Shown here: positions 43,564 through 55,860 of the stretch, in pieces
Layout of the letters: each line of letters begins with the position of its first letter
Numbering within the stretch: the first letter of the stretch is position 1
Source: Atriophallophorus winterbourni
Taxonomy: Eukaryota > Platyhelminthes > Trematoda > Plagiorchiida > Microphallidae
Direction of reading: 5' to 3'
Length of the DNA: 64,000 nt
Assembly (NCBI GenBank): GCA_013407085.1
Contig: JACCGJ010001783.1
Coordinates: forward strand, 1-64,000
Translations under genes and position numbers: made by a program
Notes under the pieces: model-generated
The model's database searches: none
Seen by the model: the letters and a program-made list of their open reading frames with translations, nothing else
What the model was told of the DNA's origin: nothing

Positions 43564-45292
43564 ACGAATAGTTCCTTAGTCATTCCGGTTCGAAGTGACA
43601 TACACGCGCGTACGGTCAGATATATCGGATAGATGAGTATCGTCCCAGCTGTACTCATCAGAGTGACAAATGACGGAGCGTTGACGACATCATTGATCTG
43701 AAACAAAATAACATATAAGTGAATTCGGGGTCCCAAGAAAGTAAGTAAACGTCAGTAATTTAAAATCATGTCAATCTAAAGTTAATCCCCGAGCAAAATT
43801 ATGGCTGAATAATACAGACATGATTTGATATAAACGACCTACCTCTATTAATAGGATTTGGAAATGCGAAGTGTAAACATTACAATTGAAAATTTGCTGA
43901 CTTTCACAATGAATGTTTGTGAAAATTCGTTGGAGAATTTCTCAAGTGTGAAGAAGACTAACGAGGGATAGTCAGGTACAGTTCACATTGCGAAACGTTC
44001 ACATTGTTATAATCAAATCATTTTGGTTGGCATATTACGTTATTTACCGAATTGTGCATTTTTAACCGTTACCCCTAAAAATAATCATCATGTATTATGT
44101 GCTATCGAAATAATTTCAGAAAAGATTCGTGGTACAATATCCAAGATTCGGTATCTATGGTTGAAAAAGCAATTAACATCTCAATAAACACCGAGTCGAA
44201 ATTAAGGTACGGTTTCCGTTTTATGGCCATTCAGCAAACCAGAGCATCACTCTCCATAAACAGCTTGTAAATGACCTCACTTTTGTCCTTATAGTTATCG
44301 TTTCAGTGCAACGTGTCAGTGTCAAGTCTTACACCTTTTCTTTTACAACCTTATTTGTTGTGCAAACGCAACCAACTCTCATCGAAATGCTGACTCACAA
44401 GTATGTTTGCTCAGTAAATTCCATAATTATCTCTAACCGAATGAGAAACACAAATATGTATTGAAATTTTTTGGGCCTGTCCTGATTTCGACTAAACGCA
44501 AATCAATTCACGTGGAAAGAAAACCGGGTAACATTTATACGCTGAAAAAGTTCGATAAGGTAATACATTTCTTTGTAGTATTTGATCCCTTGATGATATT
44601 TAGGTTTTCGAATCAAATTGTAACTATGCAACAAACATGCAATGATCTATAGAATGGCCACTTACTTTAGTTGAATTTTCTGAAACATTTCGCACATATG
44701 TTCTTGCACCGAAATCGATAATCGCACTTAATCCAAACATGAGCATAATGGAACTCAGTAGGCTGTACACAATATTACAAACAATATGTTTCAATTTATT
44801 CAATTTGGCTACGTCACGACAACAACGGAATGGAACCGACTTTTGATCTGGGTTGCTTGCATTGTTCAACGTGGATGCGGACTCTTTCATTGGAACCGCA
44901 TCCTCTGCTATTGCGGTTTGATCTGGGAAAGACATTTGATAATGACCTTCTGCATGAATCGATCCATCGATTTCGGTCTTGGAATTGATTGTTTCGCAAG
45001 CGCCAGCGTGGTTGGACGAATTGGTTAAACGCTTGGAGCTGCGTAAAACTTTCACAAATACTGAGGGTTTTCGGCGAAAGCATTGCAAGTGGATGCATCT
45101 ACAACATGTCTGCAGAAAAAATGTGACGGATTATTTAGTATTTTATTCACTTTAATATCAACCTCATGTTTACACTTACATTAGGAGCTGTCAAATCGGA
45201 TATGCAAATCGTGTTTGACCGGGAATCATTGAAAGAGTATGCTCCTTGCTCGATATCCAGAGATAGTATTGATTGGTCTGAGTCCACAGTCG
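43564..45292 (-). CDS. Three-exon host gene fragment, SLC35F3/F4-like carrier (putative)
   Basis: Exons on the minus strand: 45,292-45,180, 45,109-44,666 and 43,697-43,564. Acceptors are CAG (TTTCAG for the first and third, CTGCAG for the second); donors are GTAAGT, GTAAGT and GTGAGT. Introns are 70 and 968 bp. Both visible junctions are phase 0 and the frame is open throughout (about 229 codons). The first exon and most of the second encode a polar, Ser/Asn-rich cytosol-like region with a cysteine cluster (CCRCIHLQC). The second exon ends in a membrane helix (IVYSLLSSIMLMFGLSAII). The third opens a second helix containing NAPSFVTLMST and LIYPIYLTVRAC, which resembles the (D)APF.LTW..T...LFFP.Y...H.C pattern at TM2 of SLC35F3/F4-type carriers. 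No start or end exon was found. The exon structure is strong; the family call is tentative. Confidence 0.55.
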
Positions 45293-45299
45293 CTGAAAT

Positions 45300-46740
45300 G
45301 CATTAACATCAGTATAGAGTTTGATGAATTGATAAGGCTGACGAGCATTCAAATTTCTCTTCTGGTTTTATTAGTTGTCGATGAGTATTTTAATATAACT
45401 GCCGACATTAGGGAAAACAAAACGTATGTTAGAATCCAGATGATTGAATAAAGAAATACGACGGGTTACAGAAATAGTTCCAAATGTAGCCAACTCTCAT
45501 TACTTGAATGTTGTGGTTGAAAAATAGAACTCTTCAGGTACCGAATTATCGCTTGACGTTAGGGGAAATTCTAGATAAGGTGGGTGTAACAAACTACAAC
45601 GATCAAATACATTATTACACAGTGATTGTTTCATATGCACAGATTTCACTTATACATTTTTGTCGGACGTTGATAAGAGTAATTGCGGGTATTAACCCTT
45701 TGTCTACTGACGGTAACTTTAGTTACCACCTTAAACAAGCAGTCAATTGCTCAGTAGCTCTCGTCTTTACCTTCACTCACCATCGGATTGCACTTGTCAG
45801 GCGGCGTCTCGCATCTGATCCATAAAAATTAATCATGTGTTTTATTCACGCCATAATTAAGCCGAATAACTCAAAAATATAAAATACGTAAACCAATTAC
45901 CGTAGACAATGGATTAACCCTCGAAACAATAGTCTACCCAACATTTGTTGACTTTTATAAACAATCCCACCACAATGTCTTATGTTCACTTCCGGTCAGG
46001 TCATAAAACCGAAATTTTGATAAAGAAGTTTATTTTTTCAGATTTTGTTTTATACCGCGTTGCCTTGGTAACCACTGAAAATAATAACATCTGAGGATAT
46101 TTCACCGAATATCTACAACATTCTTCATGATATAATGTGAAATATTATTAATTTAATATTCTCATTTTTCCCGAAATGTGTAGAACTAGTCGCTATTCAC
46201 ACATGTTTTCTAGCGGAGGTCCTTTGAGATATTTGCGGCAAATTCATTGGTACGCAATCATATGCTGAATATTGAGTATGAGGTGAAACAATATTTGCTT
46301 TCACTGAGAGCAGTCTGAAAAATTTCGTTGGTTTGATTTTCTTGATCCGAAATTGGAAATCCAAGATAAAATGCGCTGATGCATAGCTGAATTTTTAATA
46401 TACACAGATAGCCCGCAGCTGCGTTGAACAGCAAGTAATACCTTGTTTAAATGTTGTAAAGAAAACAAAATTTCAATGAAATTTCATGGTTACGTCTCAT
46501 AATTGTGCAGCTGGTAGACGTGTTACCGTATTCTTGCTATGCATTCATTATGATGTATTAGTAGCTACGTCAATGCGCACATGATATATCATTAACAACT
46601 CTATTCAAAACATTTATTTCTATTCTGCTATTCAGAAAATGAAAACACCTTTACGCGTATTTTTTTATTTGTCCGACATTACTGAAAAGTTATGCTTTGA
46701 ATAAAGCATTGTCTCACATCTATATAAATCTGAATGTATG
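45300..46740. other. No recognised gene
   Basis: Mostly unique sequence upstream of the minus-strand gene. A 105-codon plus frame (45,508-45,825) has no recognisable motif. Upstream exons of the gene could lie here but I could not place one with matching phase. Confidence 0.4.
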
Positions 46741-46764
46741 TTTTCACGTTTTTCGCTGGCGTTT

Positions 46765-47535
46765 CTTACTCATATAAGCTCGAAGACCAAATCCTGGAGT
46801 CCACGGTGGAAGAAAAGTACCTAGGTGTCTAGATTTGTGGTACATTGATAACTGTTCTAACAATACGAAGCTGTGTACGAACGCACCTTTATGCTGCTAA
46901 CCTTGTTACGGCGGATATTTGGACATTTATTCCCGCGTTGTTTTTCTTTCATGATTAACACTTATATACACCCGGTTCTAGAGTATGCAGCCCAAGCCAA
47001 GGCACCATGGATCCAGAAAGATGTTTTAATTCTAAACCGCTTATATCATATCGCTCCCAAGCGTGTTTACGGTTTTGAAAGTATGCCATATGTCGTGTGA
47101 CTCAGACGAATGGACCTGAGGATGTTTTCATAAATAAGAATGCAAAGCAATCTTATCCTTAATTACAGAGCACTTAGTGGTGTTTCACGCACCATGGATC
47201 ACTTATACGAACTTCGAAATCTAGCAACTTAGGAGGTAATTGTTGCATGTTGGAAATGCCATACTCTTACCCGAACTGCCGCAAGTATTTATATTCGGTG
47301 CATGTGTGTTTCTTTTTGAATTCCTTACCTGACGATTGGGAAAACTTAATCCCTTTAGCGACATTCAAATTGAAAACTGACGACTATATGTGAGACAACA
47401 ATCATTTTATCCCAAACTATTAACAAATTATCGATTCATCTTATTTATTTATTTACATTTGTATCTATATTATGAATAGGTGGTTATTGTAAAGTTAATT
47501 GCTTTTTCAGCCATAAATATTGAATCTTGAATCTT
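46765..47535 (+). pseudogene. CR1-like LINE C-terminal fragment with 3' tail
   Basis: Starts with YKLEDQILESTVEEKYLGV, matching the CR1 post-RT block that ends in KDLGV. Then, in shifted frames, LRRIFGHLFPR, YIHPVLEYAAQAKAPWIQKDV, and near 47,310 FLNSLPDDWENL..FK. The 3' tail is GTGGTTATTGTAAAG / TTGCTTTTTCAGCC followed by two GAATCTT repeats. Truncated on its 5' side. Confidence 0.6.
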
Positions 47536-47829
47536 GATTGATTGGGTGGGTCTGACGGAAGTTAAAACAGAGGAGAAATACCAGGAAGACTTGATCATTG
47601 AAGTCAGATTAGTCATACCAATCTTATCCACCAGTGAATTCCATGTCAAGCCTGTCTATGTGTTTCTTAACTGTTCCAAGCCATGCAGAGTCCGATCGTA
47701 CTATTCATGCCTGCTGCTTTTGTGAGGGTGCGTGCAATAAGAAATCGTCAAGATACGAAATTTGGGATAAAAATGAAATCCTAAAAAATGCAGTATGAGG
47801 CAATTGTTTAGAACAGTGCTATGCAAACG

Positions 47830-48227
47830 TGTAGTGAACTACTTTCAATTTGTATCTTCGTTTTTTGATCAAAAACGATTTGGTCTTGTACGATTTCTGG
47901 TTTTTTGCCTTTTATGCTTCATTAGAATTAATGCTTCTAAAATACACTTTTTGGCGGTTATTAATATAGTTTCAAACCGTCAGACTGCGTTTTAGGTGGT
48001 TTCGAAGTATGCGTGCGTTACTTTATGCGGGAATTATGATTAACGGATCCTCCAACATTTTAGCGCATTCTGCACATTGGATTCCAAATATTGGATTTAC
48101 TTGTTTGGGTTATCTGGCTGGACTTCACTGTATCTTTCTTTGAACATTTGCTCTTTTGGTCTTTTAATGATTTCATTCTTTTGTTGTTGTATTTTGTGTA
48201 TTGCAGACTTATTTTTGATCCTCTACA
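47830..48227 (+). repeat. Solo LTR of the Ty3/gypsy family
   Basis: TGTAGTGAACTACTTTC...CCTCTACA, 398 bp, aligns along its length with the LTRs at 15.35, 29.5 and 37.5 kb but is clearly more diverged. A shared landmark is GCGGGAATTRTGATTAACGG. No pol sequence adjoins it. I see no perfect 5-bp target duplication (AAACG versus AACTT). Confidence 0.65.
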
Positions 48228-49080
48228 AACTTACTTATCTCAGCACAGATTTTTCGCCTGGCCTAGCTCGTTATTCAGATAAAGGAACATGAAAAAGTAG
48301 CATTCTATTATTACACTTACAGCCTAACTAAATAGCCCTACTTCCTTTACAATTAAAATCATTTTAGCCTATCTGTCCACATAGCGTTTGTTTTCGCTAA
48401 TTCAAATTAACGCGGTCAAGGTCAATCGATAATGTGTTTCATGTGCACGACTGAAAGGGTTTGACAAATATGACTGATGTGGATTGATTTTAAACATACG
48501 TATGACCAACAATGTAATCTTAGTGTAATATCCACAACGCAGTTTCAGATTACGATTATTATTTGTTCACTTAATTTTTATCAGCCTTAGTGAGTGCAGC
48601 AGCATCGCATGCATCCATTCTATATATTGGGTTCAAAAGCAGCTACAGTTCATTTATAAAGTCGGGGTTGGTGTCAAACACATATCAAATGACGCAGCAC
48701 TTACCGTTTGAAGTCAGTTTTAGTTTCAGGAAGCTGACTGTACAATCGGCCTTAAACGGTGCTCAATAAACATACGTTGTTACTTTAGCTTTCATGGGTG
48801 TATCAGGAAGTTAGCAAAGTATGTAATTTAGGATTCGATATAGTGTTTGATCAGCTTAATTCCTGGCCATTCAACTATACCAAATGTTTTTAAGCTATTT
48901 GCATTCAACTCTCCATTTTTCCATTCAACAGAATTTGTACGATTGGAAACAATGAGTTAAATATTTAAAAATTAAAACCAGATCATCGAGTCTACTGATC
49001 GTTCTAATCTAGGCGAAGAGTCTTTCTCTTCCCGTATTTAATCTCTAACGGATTCAGGATTTCTTTTGTATTTTAACTAG
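48228..49080. other. No recognised gene
   Basis: A+T-rich sequence with short open frames only. Confidence 0.5.
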
Positions 49081-49084
49081 CCCA

Positions 49085-49995
49085 ATCTCTGATTTATTAA
49101 AGGAGGGATGTTTTGCTTTTAAAGAATTTGCTGAGTGTTTGAAATCCGCTATGAAATCTTCACCCAAACAATATCTGCATTTAAGATGACCAAAATATGG
49201 TATAGCTATGTCGATGATACATTCGTCATCGTAAAGAGTGACAGATTGAAAACATTCTATGGTCACTTCAATAAATTTGATTAACTGATAATCCGGGTTA
49301 CAAAAACTTATAGTATGTATACGGATTCGCTCAAAATTCAATGGTAAGACAAACTTGCAAGTGTTTACCGTAAGCCAAATGATATGGATTCCGTTTTGTG
49401 TTACACATCTACGCTTCTTAAAAGGATAATTAATTCAGTAGCCAAATCGCTGTTTCACAAGTTTTAACAACTATGGTGATGCTAACCATAAATTTTCGAG
49501 ATGTTGTTCGTAGAATCGCAGTACATAATTACCAACATAGAACAATTAAATATCAACAGAGTCAACAGAAATCCCATCGGTGAACTACCGTTTCTATAAA
49601 GATTTTCAAAAACATTTCTTAATAAATAAGTAAAATCTTGAATAATACGGGTAATAAAGTAACCCATAAGAGATGTAGGAATGTCCTGTCCATATTAAGG
49701 CATCTCATGCATGAGACACTTTTAATTTGCGTGGCTAAAAATGTTTATAGAACATTTTGCAAGGGTTTGCTGGGAGTTTATATTTGAAACATTTATGTAG
49801 AACTTTCGACTTGGATTAACAAACACTTAGAACGATTTAGAATGCAAATTGGGCATTCTACCCTAGCTGAACACATCATGGCTACAGTTCATAGTGTGGA
49901 TATTGATAACCGGGAATTGATATAAGGATGTGTGAAACCTCATATGGAAGAACTTCAAGAAGATGCGGTTGAAATATCAAAGACTGGTAGATAGA
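49085..49995 (+). pseudogene. PLE remnant with RT motif C and GIY-YIG
   Basis: In broken frames: WYSYVDDTFVIVKSDRLKTF at about 49,200 (both aspartates present), VYRKPNDMDSVL at about 49,370, LLGVYI followed by a stop at about 49,760, then WINKHLERF and STLAEHIMATVHSVDIDN at about 49,855-49,915. Order and motifs match PLE-B, but the sequence is the most diverged of the copies. The N-terminal RT half is absent. Confidence 0.65.
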
Positions 49996-51790
49996 TGGTA
50001 AGCAAGATATATACAGTGGGTATCTCTACAACTTGATGTTAGAATCTGCAGCGGATAAACATTAACTTGCATGGCCCATAGTGTGTACACAGATTATGCA
50101 AATAATACAATTTTAACCTGAACCCTGATTGTATTGGCGTTATTGATATGATGAACTTCCTGAGTCAAATGCAAAAATTTCCTAAAAAAAACTGCTAAAA
50201 AGCGATTAATGGCAAACTGTATTTTCAAGACTATGTATTCCAAAATTTTGGTCTACCTTTCTGGTTTCTAGTAATTTTGGGTTCAAATAACATGATCACT
50301 GAAATATCATGTACCCCTAAAAATCTATGTTCGTCCATTTTCTTCATCTTCGAATCAATCAGGGTGTTTTTGTTCTTTTCTCAGTGATATTCCACAGTGT
50401 TCTCTCAGTTACAACAGAAACAACATAAGGATTTCACTAGTATATCAACTTGAATATTGATTTGCACTATGCCTCCTTAAACACTTTCTTCTTTCTCTAG
50501 CTATCTGGTGTTTCTATACATCTTTCTTCTTATGAGTACTTCAGTTAGATCGCGTTTTAGGTAATGAAATCGAATTTGCATAAGCCCCCTCTATCTTATT
50601 TCATCTCGAGAATGATACGATGAACAAATTTCTACTCCAAAACTTCCATAGATTTTAAGAGATGATATTGATATTTAGCTTCAAATGAAACATTTGAGAA
50701 AGTTTCAAAGCGTTGCAGATGATTAAGCAATCATATTTGGGCGGAAAATCTTGTGCTGTAGCGATAGACAATACTCAGTCGATCCTTGACATTTGCATGC
50801 TATCGACGTGATCTACGTTCGGCAGCTAAAAACATGTTCTGTTTTTCGCAGCTGGAAGTTGATCCGTCACAAAATGAGTCAAGAGTCATTGACAAGATCT
50901 TTAATCTATTTTAAAATATCTTCGTATCTCAATTGTAGGCTGCTCAGGAGTTGAGTTGTTGATTCATCTAGCCTCAATCTGCTATCCACGATTAAAATAA
51001 AAAAAAGTATAAATGAAATCAGATGAAATGAAAAGGCTTCTAAAACAAAAAAGTACTTTCTCAATTTTATGCGAAAACAATTCTTACCGTCCCTCCATTT
51101 CATTTTTCCTCAATAGCATAACATCCCTAAATTTATCGATTTTTATTTCTCACACGTTCAGATAATATTTATCCCCAATGGCCAATCAATAAACAATCCA
51201 ATCAGAAACGGGATACTAGGATCGATTTCCCAGTGAACCAATTATGCCGCGCCATTGATGTTCGAGTCTGAGATGCATTATTTACCGCTGTTTACTGCTT
51301 AAATGGAGTTAAAATGAGATTAATTATAACACGAGCATATTCAAGATAACAGTGTGAAATTAGCATTTTCATTGTTGTTGGATTATTCATGATTATGAAA
51401 CCACCCAGTTTCACAACTTAGGAGACAACTAGCTACATTCCCAGTCAATACTGCTACATCAGGGGGTTCTGATAATTGCGAGATTCAAAATCCTGTTAAC
51501 ACATGAGCAGACTTTAGATTTAATTATCGCAAATAAAATGGACAAACCATAAAACGAATGGCTAAGGGCTGCCTTTATCCGCGTTGTTAACTCATGTTAT
51601 TATTTGTTACGAGAAAATTATGCAACAATTGGCAGAAATTCGAAATTCCTATTAACGCTAAATTTTCTATGTTCTCTTGGTAAATGATAACTTATGTGTG
51701 ATATGCTATTAGTTATTAACTTTTTGAATTGAACAATTTTATATTTGAGCATAAATGTTTGAAAATATGACGTCCATCAAAGTTTCACTT
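49996..51790. other. No recognised gene; possible decayed RTE piece near 50.75-50.90 kb
   Basis: Long A+T-rich stretch. At about 50,745-50,870 the string CGACGTGATCTACGTTCGGCAGC resembles the minus-strand RTE at 24,930, suggesting an old fragment. Nothing else is recognised. Confidence 0.35.
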
Positions 51791-51861
51791 CTATGTCACT
51801 GTTTAATAAGGTTCTTACAAAGTACATCCTTGTCAAGCGCATGCGGATCCTGATCTTACTG

Positions 51862-51904
51862 CCCCTACCTGATGAGTGTAAACAGCACGAAACCGGTCGT
51901 GGGG
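51862..51904 (+). ncRNA. Hammerhead ribozyme, all core elements intact
   Basis: CTGATGA at 51,869-51,875. Stem II is GTG/CAC with a 7-base loop (51,876-51,888), followed by GAAA. Stem III is the palindrome ACCGGT, and the cleavage triplet GTC ends at 51,898. Stem I pairs CCCTAC with GTGGGG (one G-T wobble). This is the best-formed hammerhead in the window. Confidence 0.75.
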
Positions 51905-52049
51905 TGTGTGTGACGGTAAAGCATACAAATGAATATTTTGGAACAGCCTGGTTCGTTGTGCGAACCCCAATAAACAGTGGCTTCAAATTCTAAAATTGTC
52001 TACTAGTTTTCCAGTGTTGCAAGATCCACTGAACCTAAACTTACAGTAT

Positions 52050-52092
52050 TCACCTGATGAAGGCAAAGAGCCAGAAACCGGCTGTGGTATTT
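52050..52092 (+). ncRNA. Hammerhead-like motif, probably decayed
   Basis: CTGATGA at 52,054-52,060, stem II GGC/GCC flanked by A-A, GAAAC present, stem III ACCGGC with the T before the cleavage site lost, and stem I only about four pairs. Confidence 0.5.
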
Positions 52093-52849
52093 ATGTACGG
52101 AGTGTGTGAGCAATAATTACTTTGGTTAAACTGTGTCCACTTTGAAGATCATTTAGATTTACTCAGCAGAACTCAACTAAGTATTGGCAACAAATAACAG
52201 GTAATGCTTTCCAATTTAAGGCGTATTACATCACGCAGTGAGTAATCAAAAATATATTTTACGTCTAGTAATCACGATTGATAATTCATGATTGGATTTG
52301 TGGATAAGCGAATGTGTCTGTGTCCGTGTAAAAACGAAGAGAAAATGATCGGGGAGCGATCAACTGTTTTTAAAGTAAAATACAACTAAAAGACTGCTTC
52401 GGCTCGTAGTTCACGAAGTGTCAGTGTTAATATTCGCCATTTCTAAATCTTAAAATCCATTCGGAATAGATGCAAGATGTAATCATGGCTGACATTTTGT
52501 CGAAAAAAATTGCACGATTGTCCGACCGTTCTTAACCAAAAATAGCGACTAATTAACCGATCAAAAAAAATTAATCATTGCAAATAATCTCTAAATCTTT
52601 CCATACATCACATAATGGAAGCAGCATTCAGTATTTTTTCATAAAGATATATGTATCGTCGTCAAACACCAAGTGGAGCATCAGTGCATCCCACATTTTG
52701 TTCATGCTCTCAAATATTTCATCTAGTGAAGCATAACGTCACATCGCATTTGAAAGACCCTGTTCTCGTTAACGTGGTCAAATAACTACGACGTTTTATG
52801 ACATTTTGAATGATGGTATATTATTATTACTGTTAAGGAAGGGTTTCTG

Positions 52850-53570
52850 TTCCCGTTTGAACTCTCGGGTTGGGGGTAACCGCAAGCTGACTGTAAAGAC
52901 GAAAATGATGGTGTACAGCGCGTGCGTACTGAACGCTTTACTGTACGGCAGTGAAACCTGGACCACCCACGCAAGACACGAACGGAAGCTGAATGCTTTC
53001 CATCTACGAAGCATCCGTCGTATCTTGAACATATCGGGGATGGACAGAGTGACTAATGCTGAAGTGCTTTCAAAAGCTGGTCTACAGAGCATGTTCACTC
53101 TATTGCGACAGCGCCGCCTGCGCTGGCTTGGTCATGTCTATAGAATGGAAAATTGTCGTATTCCGAAAGATCTACTCTATGGTGAGTTGCAACTAGGAAG
53201 TCGACCATTGGGCAGACCGCACTTGCGGTACAAAGACGTTTGTAAAAGAGATATGAAAGCTCTTGGCATTGACCCGGCGAGTTGGGAAGAACTTGCTCTC
53301 GACCGCTCACATTGGATGCACTGTGTAAAGCGTCGTCTGCATGCTGGAGAGGAGCAGATACAGCTCTTGGCAGCTGAACGCAGATCACGCCGCCGACGTG
53401 CAACTACGCAATACAACCGGTTCTGAAACTATAGTTGCCAGGCTGCGGGCTAGATGTTCCTCCCGAATCGGACTGTTTTAGTTCACTCAAAAAGCGCAAA
53501 CTTGACGTTCACGCGTTTGATTACATCCTGGTCGACTCGACAGAAGGAGGCCAACAACAACAAGGAACGA
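52850..53570 (+). pseudogene. RTE-like LINE 3' fragment (third copy)
   Basis: Same family as 41,674-42,631, truncated further (starts at the equivalent of SRLNSRVWGNRKLTV). A 206-codon frame from 52,806 is open through LLYGSETWTT, RRLRWLGHVYRMEN and RPHLRYKDVCKRDMK, then lost just before the terminal finger. 3' end GAGGCCAACAACAACAA. The first ~17 codons of the frame are flanking DNA. No convincing target duplication. Confidence 0.7.
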
Positions 53571-53940
53571 CGGAATTACCTCCATGTTAGCCGGAAACAG
53601 GTTCAGAGGTTTTATGACTGCTGTGCGGTCGTATTTTTTGCTCTGGTACCTTTTGTCATATCTTCGCTGAATCTGCTCGGATTTATCCCTTTCCAAGAAT
53701 TATGTGCTACTTTCGATCATATCTATCGGAATTTATTCGTTTTGCTCTTGTCAACTGATTAACAGCAAAGTTGTCATATGGGCGTAAATATCACAGTTTG
53801 CTCACGCTCGCAAACTCTTTCTCATTGTTAACTATTCTACAGTATTTGCTATCATTTCAAAGACCGCATCGAGCTACGCATTGTTATACTTGTTTCTGTA
53901 TTCTACCTTGTGTAGTTAACGAGTTATAGTGATTATTTGC
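53571..53940. other. No recognised gene
   Basis: Sequence between an RTE 3' end and a CR1 ORF1; possibly the latter's 5' untranslated region. Confidence 0.4.
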
Positions 53941-53943
53941 CAA

Positions 53944-55200
53944 ATGACGAAATCACGAGTTTCAAAGCAGCCACATCGACCAGTCGACAAAATGCCAGCC
54001 ACTTAGCCGAACAACCCACCTCAGGATACCAACATGTTTGACCGCATCACGAGATCCAACAAAAAATCGATCGATAGAGCTGTGACAGCGAAGATTGTTC
54101 ACCCGACAGCGACATGGAACCAACTTGACCTCTGTGCTAAGGGCCTGGATCAGGCGAACGCAACAATGACCACGGACGGTCCAGCTGATTGGACGAATCT
54201 CGCCACGCAAAATTGTCCCGAGGTCACGTGCAAATCATGTGAACAACTGGTGAGTCCCGAAGCAAGTCAAGCCATAACGTGTTTTCTGTATATGTGTAAA
54301 ATCCATGGTAAATGTGACCGTACTTTAGCCCCTAATTAGTTACAATTAATAAATAATGGAAAGGTTCCAGGTCTGTGCTAAGTCTGTGTTCGTTGCAGAG
54401 CTAAATCCTTGCACGACGCCGATAATTTTGAAGTCAATTTAGAAAATAGAATGGACAGTTTCGAATTGAACCTTTGACGTGTGGAGGAAATATTGGTAAA
54501 TCATGTGAGTACGCAGGTGATCACTGATGTAAACAATCATATCAATACAATGATTTCGGAATCACCACAGAAGGAATCTGAAACTAAGGCTATTGGTGTG
54601 CCAAAAAAGAAAAAAGCAGGGTTAATCCCGTTTTGAAATTAGTTAAAACGACCACGGAATTAGGAAATTCTTACAGAGATTTGCTGTTACGGTGGACATC
54701 AGATGTACAGTCCAAAATTTGCTGTACCCGACTCACAAAGTCAAGCTTCAAATGGCTTCAATTCTAAAAATTCTCACTAGGCGGTACGCCAAAGAACTCC
54801 CCATACGTGTTGATCGTGATGTGTTGGAACGTTAGCGAGTCCCAAGAAAGCCTGTGTAATACCAAACAGAAGCACGACCTCGAGAAATGGTCTCAACTTT
54901 GCCACCTAATGCAAATTGAACATGCAGTGGTGTTTTCTGACGACTGCGTTCCAGTGATGGCTTTGTCTTTTGAACCGCCACTTGAAAACACCACTAGGGC
55001 CCAACCAAAATTGGTCCGGTTCACTTTTTTGTCCACATCAATGACCTTCCGAAGCTTGCCACAGTAAAATGGTTCTTTTTGCGGATGATGCTAAACCTTG
55101 GATGCGAATCACATCAATCGTGGACTGTTTCCGCTGATCTTTCATAAATCCAAAATCCATTATTGACCATGATATTCTGATACAAGCCAATAAATTTGAA
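53944..55200 (+). pseudogene. CR1-like LINE: ORF1 fused to an RT fragment
   Basis: ORF1 begins near 53,944 (MTKSRVSKQP in one frame) and continues from 54,034 with QLDLCAKGL and a PHD-like cluster: VTCKSC, ITCFLYMCKIHGKC, then LCXVCVRC near 54,380. A second block (54,807-55,030) has NVSESQESL, DLEKWSQLCHLMQI and PKLVRFTF. At about 55,030 it changes within a few codons to an RT segment, VHINDLPKLATV and FADDAKPW (55,035-55,110). So the endonuclease and most of the RT were lost by internal deletion. Confidence 0.6.
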
Positions 55201-55289
55201 GAGACTCTATGCACTGAAATTAGCTGAAGAGAATCCAGTTCTAAGAATATCATTATATTTAATGTCGCTGATAATTATCATTTAAGTGA

Positions 55290-55860
55290 CTTGAAATGAT
55301 GTGTTCTCATTCCATATGGCATTCCAGTAGATTGTGCTGATTTTGTCCGCCTACGCAAAAACAGCATGAAACAGCGAACCCCAATTCTTATAACATTCAC
55401 TGGCAAATGTTTCATGTCATTTTTATTAGAGAATAAAATTATTTTGAAATCCATTCCCCGATTTTCCAATGTTACTATGAAACTTGACATTTACCCAATG
55501 AAGAGGCGTTTTGGTCGCAAGAAGCGCAAAATTACCATTATACCCCTACACCAATCATCTTCCGAGGCAACTGATAGCATGCAGTGTGATTCATCCGTAG
55601 TTAGTACATCTTCTAGAAGTCAAGCCTCAACAACTTCTGCACCCAACGACATGGTGCACAAAACACCGCCGGTCTCTGAGTGTTCATTTAATTTACCTAC
55701 ATTGAGACAGACGCAAGATGTTCTTGCAAACGCTTGCTCATTTACAAGCACTGTAGTCAGGAAGACCCTTAACCAACAAGTAACATTGGTCAATAAAAAA
55801 TATGCGCACACACGATGCCAGGAACCGTACTCAACTACCATACCGCCCTGTGAATTCTAA
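55290..55860 (+). pseudogene. CR1-like ORF1 second half
   Basis: An open frame to 55,860 encodes GIPVDCADFVRLRKNS, QRTPILITF, FLLENKIILKSIPRFS and a basic stretch KRRFGRKKRKI, followed by a Ser/Thr-rich tail. This corresponds to a second nucleic-acid-binding half of a LINE ORF1. It lies 100 bp after the RT fragment and may be from another copy. Confidence 0.5.

Larger units (their letters stand above)
51793..52200 (+). repeat. Two tandem hammerhead-bearing repeat units
   Basis: Two related units of about 190 bp, each with a GATCC...CTTAC...CTGATGA block followed by GAAACCGG and a GTGTGTGA downstream landmark. A third relative lies at 60,290-60,460. The family is not one of the other repeats in the window. 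A short direct tandem of hammerhead units is what retrozyme-like or PLE-terminal elements look like. Confidence 0.55.

Noticed and set aside
45508..45825. 105-codon plus-strand ORF as an exon
   Set aside because: No recognisable motif and no convincing splice signals or partner exon on the plus strand.
45760..45840. Possible upstream exon of the minus-strand gene ending at a GTGAGT donor
   Set aside because: The frame that would give the required phase contains a stop codon.
49054..49341. 95-codon minus-strand ORF
   Set aside because: Shadow of the plus-strand PLE RT region with YVDDTF.
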